Assembly (NCBI GenBank): GCA_934317205.1
Contig: CAKREL010000042.1
Span: 1 to 20,452, forward strand
Length of the DNA: 20,452 nucleotides
Direction: 5' to 3'
Origin: an uncultured Eubacterium sp.
GTDB taxonomy: Bacteria > Bacillota > Clostridia > Lachnospirales > Lachnospiraceae
Position numbers and translations under genes: made by a program. Position 1 is the stretch's first letter, and every line of letters starts with the position of its first letter. Shown piece after piece: positions 14,987 to 20,452 of the stretch. The notes below the pieces were generated by a model, which was not told where the DNA came from, did not search any database, and saw only the letters and a program-made list of their open reading frames with translations.

Positions 14987-15031
14987 CTGTGAAACAAAAG
15001 ATACAATATGATATAAGGAACTTTATGACTG

Positions 15032-16240
15032 ATGGCAAAGAATGAGATAGCAAAATCGGATAAAACGATGTTTCCTGATATGTTGAAGAAAAGTAATTTT
15101 CTCATTTCTTCCGTGTACAGAGCATCGCTTTTAGAGAACAAAGTGCTGGCACTGGCATTGACAAAAGTGCGCCTGAGCGATCAGGGACGTCCGGTTGCGA
15201 CACTTCGGACAAAAGAAATTAAAGAAGTATTACATGTAACCGGAAATGCAATGGGTACATATCTGAAAGATGTAGCTACTTCATTGGCTGGACGTACTAT
15301 GTTTATTGAATCTGCAGATGGTAGTTTTAAATGTATGAGTCTGGTTGGTGTGGTTAGTTACGAATCAGGATCCGGTACTATGGAAATTAAGTTTGAACCG
15401 GAGATTAAAGATTATATTTATGATTTGAAAGCAAACTTTACAATGTTGAATATTCCGATGATGTTATCATTTCGTTCCGGGTGGTCGTATCGTTTATACG
15501 AGCTGCTTTCTTCGCGTGCCTATCATTCGAAATATGACAAGGAAACCGGTAATGTATTCCATATAAAATATGGTGTTTCAGAGATTAAACTTCATCTTGG
15601 TACAGTTCAGATCAAGGATGATAAAGGAAAGATCAATCGTGATATTCAGCGTGAGTTGGAGAAAAAAGAAATCGATTATGATTATATTGTCAATGAACTG
15701 GTACATGAAAAGCTGAAATCTTTTGATAAATGGTGTGATTTTAAGCGCCGTGTTCTGGATGTGGCAGTCAATGAAATTAATGAAAAATCAGATATTTCTG
15801 TAAAATATGATCTGATGCGAAGTGGCCGTGGTGGAAAAATCTATGGTATTGATTTCGAGGTTACCAAGAAAGATATGACGGTGGAGCCAACCATTGAAGA
15901 GGAAGTTCCGACACCAGGTGATGCTGAACTGGATGATCTGATTGATAAAGTTATGGATATCATAGATGAGAAAATTAAGATTTCTCAGGCAAAAGCATTG
16001 TTGAAAGTTGCAAATTATGATGTTAATAAGATTGAATATGCTTATGAACTGGCTTGCAAGCAGGAAAATATTCATAATTTAATCGGATGGCTTACTTCTG
16101 CAATCCAAAATGGATATGAAGATAATCCAATTCATAAAGTAAAAGGTTATTCTCAGAATGAGACGGAAGAGTTTGACGAATATATGCAACAGATGAGGTT
16201 GGAGCATTTCGCAAATATGGAACCGGAAGTAAAGAAATAA
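15032..16240 (+). CDS. Rep_3/RepB-family replication initiator protein
   Basis: Encodes 402 residues. Two winged-helix domains fit Rep_3 initiators such as RepE, RepA and Pi. WH1 is at about 20-140 (NFLISSVYRASLLENKVLAL, then KEIKEVLHVTGNAMGTYLKDVATSL). WH2 is at about 145-280 (FRSGWSYRLYELLSSRAY, then FKRRVLDVAVNEINEKSDI, VKYDLMRSGRGGKIYGIDFEV). An acidic Pro-containing linker (282-303) leads to an extra C-terminal helical domain (about 304-402) with IHNLIGWLTSAIQNGY. The family binds iterons to open plasmid origins. AAGGAA lies 11 nt before the ATG; an out-of-frame ATG at 15025 opens a six-codon frame overlapping the start. Iteron arrays flank it on both sides, and a terminator follows. No par, mob or integrase genes accompany it. 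Confidence 0.93.
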   Translation: MAKNEIAKSDKTMFPDMLKKSNFLISSVYRASLLENKVLALALTKVRLSDQGRPVATLRTKEIKEVLHVTGNAMGTYLKDVATSLAGRTMFIESADGSFKCMSLVGVVSYESGSGTMEIKFEPEIKDYIYDLKANFTMLNIPMMLSFRSGWSYRLYELLSSRAYHSKYDKETGNVFHIKYGVSEIKLHLGTVQIKDDKGKINRDIQRELEKKEIDYDYIVNELVHEKLKSFDKWCDFKRRVLDVAVNEINEKSDISVKYDLMRSGRGGKIYGIDFEVTKKDMTVEPTIEEEVPTPGDAELDDLIDKVMDIIDEKIKISQAKALLKVANYDVNKIEYAYELACKQENIHNLIGWLTSAIQNGYEDNPIHKVKGYSQNETEEFDEYMQQMRLEHFANMEPEVKK

Positions 16241-16280
16241 GAAAATAAACAATTAAATAATAAAATAATTAAACAAATAA

Positions 16281-16323
16281 AAAGCACGAATAGGATGCCT
16301 AAAATATGTCCTGTTCGTGCTTT
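16281..16323 (+). terminator. Terminator of rep
   Basis: AAAGCACGAATAGGA (16281-16295) pairs with TCCTGTTCGTGCTTT (16309-16323), with one G-T wobble, followed by ATTTG. It separates rep from the right iteron array. Confidence 0.85.
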
Positions 16324-16345
16324 ATTTGTGCATTAATTAAAAAAC

Positions 16346-16740
16346 ATCCTATAAATGTCCGCTTCTTTGAAAATATGGACATAAAATTGGCCCATAAATG
16401 TCCGTTTCTTTAAAAAACCCCATATATGTACGCAAATTATCCTATAAATGTCCGTTTCTTTGAAAACCCTATATATGTACGCAAATTATCCCATAAATGT
16501 CCGTTTCTTTAAAAAAACCTATATATGTACGCAAATTATCCCATAAATGTCCGTTTCTTCAGAAACCCTATATATGTACGCAAATTATCCCATAAATGTC
16601 CATTTCTTTGAAAACCCCATATATGTACGCAAATTATCCCATAAATGTCCGTTTCTTTGAAAATCCCATATATGTACGCAAATTAGCCTATAAATGTCCG
16701 TTTCTTTAAACGTTTTACAAATCATATATGCACGGCATAT
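16346..16740 (-). repeat. Right iteron array: 49-50 bp composite tandem repeat
   Basis: On the plus strand two motifs alternate: CCTATAAATGTCCGTTTCTT (the iteron in reverse orientation) and CCCTATATATGTACGCAAAT. The GTCC motif starts at 16357, 16400, 16450, 16499, 16549, 16598, 16647 and 16696; the GTACG motif at 16428, 16477, 16527, 16576, 16625 and 16674. Internal spacings are 27-28 then 22 bp, giving a period of 49-50 bp. The copy at 16598 reads GTCCA. A decayed end follows to about 16740. The array faces the left one, so rep is enclosed by inverted arrays. Confidence 0.92.
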
Positions 16741-16744
16741 TAGT

Positions 16745-19700
16745 CTATAATTGCAATAATTCCAATAGTTCTTCTTTGGAAAAAGTAGGATTACCAATAG
16801 TATCTCCGCCAAGAATCTGCTCGGCAAGTTCTGCTTTCTGTTCTTGCAATTTAATAATGTTTTCTTCAATACTGTTTTTGGCAATAAGCTTGTAAACTAA
16901 TACCCTGTTTTTCTGACCAATCCGGTGTGCACGGTCTGTGGCCTGATTTTGTACGGCGGTGTTCCACCATGGATCATAATGAATGACAATATCCGCTGCT
17001 GTCAGATTTAATCCAGTGCCACCGGCTTTCAGGGAAATGAGAAATACTGTAGTTTCGTCCTGATTAAATTCTGTGACCAGACGCATTCTCTCCTGCTTTG
17101 ATGTGGAACCAGTGAGCAGGAAAAATGGAAGGTCAGTTTGTTTCAGTTTGTCAGCAATGCGGTCAAGCATAGTTGTAAACTGTGAAAATACCAGTAGTTT
17201 ATGACCGGATTCAGCGGCATTTTTGATCAGGTCGATGCATAGATCCAATTTGGCAGATCCGGAGGTATAATTTTCATATAATAGCGATGGATCACAGCAG
17301 AGCTGGCGCAAGCGTGTCAGTTCGGAGAGAATCTGCAGCTTAGAATGGTTAAATTCTTCCGGAGACTGTTTAGACAGTAGTAGCTGCAGGCGTTGTACAT
17401 GCGCCTGATATAGTTCTTTCTGCTCTCCTTCCATCGGTGCAAACATATTTTTTTCCAGTTTATCTGGCAGATCTTTTAATACATCCTTTTTCAGACGCCG
17501 CAGAATAAATGGTGCAATCATCTTCTGAATACGATGCAGTGCGTTTTCGTCATTTTGCTGCATGATCGGCAGTTCCAGTTCTTCCCGAAATCTGGAATAA
17601 GAAAACAGATATCCAGGCATCAGGTAATCAAAAATGCTCCATAATTCTCCCAGCCTGTTTTCTACCGGAGTGCCTGTCAGAGCCAGTCGGAACCGGGAGT
17701 CAATCTGTTTGACAGCCTGGGCTGCTTTGGTAGAGGCATTTTTTATAAACTGTGCCTCATCAATAATCTGATAATCAAAAGAAATGGACTGATACAGGTC
17801 AATATCCCGACGCAGCAGATCGTAGGATGTGATAAAAATATGTCCTTTTCCATCTGAGGCGGATGCCAGAAGAGATTTTCTTTCTGTGGCTGTTCCGGCT
17901 ACGGTAAAAACAGGAAGTTCCGGCGCAAATTGTTGACATTCCTGTGCCCAGTTATAGACCAGAGAGGCAGGGCAGATAATTAGTGCGTTGCCGGATCTTT
18001 CTTTTTTGTCTACATAATGAGCATATAGAAATACAATGACTTGCAGTGTTTTTCCAAGTCCCATGTCATCTGCAAGGATTCCGCCAAATCCGTTGGTATA
18101 TAAAGTCTCTAACCATAGATATCCTTTTTTCTGATATTCTCTCAGTATTTTTGTATATCTTTCTGGTATTTCGAAGTCGCTGTCTTCTACGGTTCGCATG
18201 TTTCGGATCAGTTCACGGAATTCACGGCTCTTGGTGACAGGTACAGATTCGTCATCCCGAAGCTGTGCATCCAGATAGAGAGCACGAAATTTGGGCAGTG
18301 AAATATGACCGGAGGCAAGTTGCTGTTCTGTTAGCATCAGTCCCTGTTTGAGCTGAGCCAGGGTATCGAGACTGCCCTCTTCCATAGTTACAAATTGTCC
18401 GGATTTCAGGCGATAAAAATTCTTTTTACGGTCATATTTTGATAGCAGAAAAGCAAGTTGTTCCAGATTCATCCCCTCAGAATCCAGATTAAAATCGAGT
18501 AAATTGCCATTCAGTGATATGCCAAGAGATACTTTCGGTGGCTGGATCACCTGAATTTTTTTCAACTGATCAGAAATGTATACATCGGCAACTGTTTCAC
18601 ATTCCACTAGTCCGTGGGTCAGAAATTCATAAATCATACTGTCATCTTCGGCAATGGACGGCAGACCGGTTCGATCATCGGTGGCGTTACAGTAACCAGA
18701 AACCAGGGCGGCTACTTTAGCTTCTTCACGAATGTTGCGGTTTTGGTGTCTTTTGTCTGAATGAAATACATGATATTTCCGATCGGAACCATAATCAGCT
18801 ATCAGATCACATGTAATAATATCCTTTTGGGGCAGATCCAGATACAGTCGGAACGAAACATCGTCCGGCAGATATGTTTCCGGAAGGAATCCGTTCATAG
18901 TGACACGATAGGATTTTTTCAGTTCCGGAAGCATTTCACGGGTAAAAAGTGGCAGATCTGATTCTGCAATAAAGGATTTGCCCTGACACCATCCGGTCAT
19001 TCGGTCTTCAAAAAGATTGATTGCTTCATGAGTGCGACGGCTGGTTCGGTAAATTTTGTAATTTTTAAAAATATAATTCCAGTCATGGCTTGCAATGGAA
19101 GGAACCGGTTCCAGAGACAGTTGGATACCGTCTTCTACCGCTGTAATCTGCAGGTTTTTCTGATAAGTCTCGGTGGTCGGATACCAGAGTTCCTGCTTTT
19201 TGACAGAAGGATCCAGCAGAGTTCCTGTCGTGGAAATAGTTTCAAAAAATGTATCCAGGAGTTCGTTTTTTAATGTGAAATTGCGGATATCTGTGTTGTA
19301 CCAGTAGTTGAAATCACGAAATTGACGGATAAAAAATTCTATCAATCCACGGCTGCTTTCATCAAATGCATTAAGTTGATGTACAAATGACAGATATTTT
19401 CCATAACTGTGCATTTCAGTATGCAAAACACGCTGCACTAGTTCCGGAATATTTTTTACGACATACATTTTCTCTTTTCCAATACGCAGAGATACCGTGA
19501 TGTTGTCATAGTTCATGTGCAGAGTTGGTTCCAGATGGATTTTTCCCATGAGGGCTCCATCTGTGATCATCCAGTTTTCCTGACTTCCAAACCGCTGTAA
19601 AATTTGCTGCATACTATTGTCTGTATAATGTTTGGATGACGGTTTTGGAGAATCTATATTTGAGGATAAAGGTGCCGATGAGAGGTTGAAGGTGGCATTT

Positions 19701-20095
19701 GTATCTGTTTCAGTTGCTTCATCAAAGTATTCTTCATCAAAGTCTTCTGCAAAAGGTGTGGAGAGAATGGATTTTTCATTGTGCATAAAGTATAGCATCG
19801 TTGCAACACAATGTTTGCAGATGCCATCATAAGATGAGAATGCAAGGCAGGGACAGTAATATTCCACATCTTCGAGTTCTTCATTATCGTCAAAAAAAAG
19901 TGTGATTTCTACATCATAGTTCTGTTTGTTACTTCCACGTACACTAGAACGTAAATTCAATTCCGGATCACCATAGACACCTTCTGTTTTAAATGTAGAA
20001 AAATCCAGAATGCCATTTGTGCCTTCCAGAAGTTTGCCACGGTAAAAAGTCTGTTCGTTATTTGTCTGTTCTTTGATATCGCGTTCTGTCCACAT
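16745..20095 (-). CDS. SWIM zinc-finger SNF2-family helicase
   Basis: Encodes 1116 residues from the ATG at 20095. A TTG 54 bp upstream is in frame but lacks a ribosome site and overlaps the probable -10 box, so I rejected it. Near the N-terminus is a SWIM zinc finger, Cys81-x-Cys83, Cys93-x-His95 (YYCPCLAF, then GICKHC). A long middle part (about 130-640) fits the bacterial SNF2-associated region. The ATPase core follows: motif I ILADDMGLGKT near 680, motif II DEAQ near 778, motif III LTGTPVENRLGELWS near 800-815, and motifs V and VI (AGGTGLNLTAA; ATDRAHRIGQ) near 1030-1060. It should translocate on double-stranded DNA; the bacterial role is poorly defined. Its stop lies directly beside the right iteron array. 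Confidence 0.93.
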   Translation of the reverse strand: MWTERDIKEQTNNEQTFYRGKLLEGTNGILDFSTFKTEGVYGDPELNLRSSVRGSNKQNYDVEITLFFDDNEELEDVEYYCPCLAFSSYDGICKHCVATMLYFMHNEKSILSTPFAEDFDEEYFDEATETDTNATFNLSSAPLSSNIDSPKPSSKHYTDNSMQQILQRFGSQENWMITDGALMGKIHLEPTLHMNYDNITVSLRIGKEKMYVVKNIPELVQRVLHTEMHSYGKYLSFVHQLNAFDESSRGLIEFFIRQFRDFNYWYNTDIRNFTLKNELLDTFFETISTTGTLLDPSVKKQELWYPTTETYQKNLQITAVEDGIQLSLEPVPSIASHDWNYIFKNYKIYRTSRRTHEAINLFEDRMTGWCQGKSFIAESDLPLFTREMLPELKKSYRVTMNGFLPETYLPDDVSFRLYLDLPQKDIITCDLIADYGSDRKYHVFHSDKRHQNRNIREEAKVAALVSGYCNATDDRTGLPSIAEDDSMIYEFLTHGLVECETVADVYISDQLKKIQVIQPPKVSLGISLNGNLLDFNLDSEGMNLEQLAFLLSKYDRKKNFYRLKSGQFVTMEEGSLDTLAQLKQGLMLTEQQLASGHISLPKFRALYLDAQLRDDESVPVTKSREFRELIRNMRTVEDSDFEIPERYTKILREYQKKGYLWLETLYTNGFGGILADDMGLGKTLQVIVFLYAHYVDKKERSGNALIICPASLVYNWAQECQQFAPELPVFTVAGTATERKSLLASASDGKGHIFITSYDLLRRDIDLYQSISFDYQIIDEAQFIKNASTKAAQAVKQIDSRFRLALTGTPVENRLGELWSIFDYLMPGYLFSYSRFREELELPIMQQNDENALHRIQKMIAPFILRRLKKDVLKDLPDKLEKNMFAPMEGEQKELYQAHVQRLQLLLSKQSPEEFNHSKLQILSELTRLRQLCCDPSLLYENYTSGSAKLDLCIDLIKNAAESGHKLLVFSQFTTMLDRIADKLKQTDLPFFLLTGSTSKQERMRLVTEFNQDETTVFLISLKAGGTGLNLTAADIVIHYDPWWNTAVQNQATDRAHRIGQKNRVLVYKLIAKNSIEENIIKLQEQKAELAEQILGGDTIGNPTFSKEELLELLQL

Positions 20096-20138
20096 GCGTT
20101 GTTTCTGCTCCTTTACCTTTTGTATATAATAATTGTAA

Positions 20139-20144
20139 TTATAT
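20139..20144 (-). promoter_or_regulatory. Probable -10 box of the SNF2 helicase gene
   Basis: A perfect TATAAT on the minus strand, about 45 bp before the ATG at 20095; no convincing -35 box. AAAGGAG at 20114-20108 is the ribosome site, with a rather long 12-nt spacing. Confidence 0.45.
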
Positions 20145-20169
20145 AGCAAATAAGATTGAATGGAAATAA

Positions 20170-20217
20170 AAAAAATCCATTCATCGTAATATGCGGGGAA
20201 CGATGAATGGATTTTTT
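20170..20217. terminator. Bidirectional hairpin terminator
   Basis: AAAAAATCCATTCATCG (20170-20186) and CGATGAATGGATTTTTT (20201-20217) pair perfectly over 17 bp around a 14-nt loop. It terminates the small gene to its right, 3 bp beyond its stop. Confidence 0.85.
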
Positions 20218-20220
20218 TTA

Positions 20221-20427
20221 TTAGCAGAATTTATGACGTAAGTAAGCTTCTACGCAGTTGTCGTTTGTCTGCATTGCTTTTGTGAAAAGAGCTCTTGGAT
20301 TTTTTCTCCATGCTTCTTTTAATGCTTCTTCTTTTTCTAATAATTTGTTTGTCAGGTTGTTAGTATTTAATACCGGCTCTGCGCTCATTTCCTGTGCTCT
20401 TGTATATAAACCTTTGAATAATGTCAT
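20221..20427 (-). CDS. Small protein of unknown function
   Basis: Encodes 68 residues; I do not recognise a family. It is predicted mostly helical, with a charged middle (LLEKEEALKEAWRKNPRALF) and a C-terminal YLRHKFC. It has two Cys (58 and 68) and no signal peptide or membrane segment. A strong AAAGGAGGA ribosome site lies 6 nt before the ATG, and a perfect terminator follows directly. Together these argue for a real, well-expressed single-gene unit. Its promoter would lie beyond the window edge. Confidence 0.7.
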   Translation of the reverse strand: MTLFKGLYTRAQEMSAEPVLNTNNLTNKLLEKEEALKEAWRKNPRALFTKAMQTNDNCVEAYLRHKFC

Positions 20428-20452
20428 GATTGTGTCCTCCTTTATATGTGAA

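Noticed and set aside
14851..15141. Minus-strand frame of 96 codons over the rep leader
   Set aside because: Low-complexity Phe/Ser/Ile-rich text antisense to the rep promoter and start, with no ribosome site; an antisense RNA there is still possible.
16391..16710. CRISPR-like regular repeats
   Set aside because: The whole 49-50 bp unit repeats, including the would-be spacers, so there are no unique spacers and no cas genes.
16585..16884. Minus-strand frame of 99 codons
   Set aside because: It is made of the iteron repeats (repeated TYMGFSKKW-type text) and then runs across the helicase 3' end in another frame; no ribosome site.
20096..20149. TTG start extending the SNF2 helicase by 18 codons
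   Set aside because: No ribosome site precedes it, and a TATAAT box lies inside the extension.

Overview
The window looks like chromosomal DNA from an anaerobic, low-GC Gram-positive, most likely a gut Lachnospiraceae (Clostridia). Supporting signs are strong GGAGG ribosome-binding sites, SigA-type promoters, a two-subunit oxygen-sensitive fumarase, a stand-alone phosphate acetyltransferase, DUF3783 and DUF1638 genes, and a MacA/MacB-like exporter of the Gram-positive type. The genus call is inference; no rRNA or marker gene is present.

Layout. 1-2404 (minus): an exporter operon of adaptor, ATPase and permease (permease cut by the window edge), with a strong promoter and a candidate operator. 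2405-2890: a hairpin terminator and a 178-bp element with perfect 16-bp inverted ends. 2891-4307 (minus): class I fumarase, alpha then beta subunit. 4442-7050 (minus): a MATE efflux pump followed by arginine deiminase, probably co-transcribed from a MerR-type promoter with a 19-bp spacer. 7257-8072 (plus): the divergent MerR/GyrI-like regulator. 8080-9258 (minus): a cation diffusion facilitator. 9436-9508 (minus): tRNA-Lys(CTT) with its promoter and tandem terminators. 9638-10303 (plus): a DUF1638 protein. 10475-11449 (plus): pta. 11580-12863 (minus): a CbiT/CobL-like protein and a DUF3783 protein, preceded by a leader that can form competing RNA pairings.

The most unusual part is 13.6-16.75 kb. 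A complete iteron-plasmid replication module sits between ordinary chromosomal genes. It has a Rep_3/RepB-type initiator gene of 402 codons. Upstream is a long array of iterons (core CGGACATTTATAGG) with mostly 30-33 bp spacing. Downstream is a second array in the opposite orientation, built as a 49-50 bp tandem repeat that alternates two half-motifs. There are also five copies of the 9-mer TGTTGATAA (resembling a DnaA box), an AT-rich stretch, a promoter overlapped by degenerate iterons, and a terminator-like hairpin in the rep leader. No partition, mobilisation, integrase or resolvase gene accompanies it. It could be a domesticated plasmid origin, a dormant second origin, or an iteron-based regulatory locus.

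16.7-20.1 kb holds a SWIM-SNF2 helicase (minus) whose stop codon abuts the right iteron array, followed by a small unknown gene at the right edge.
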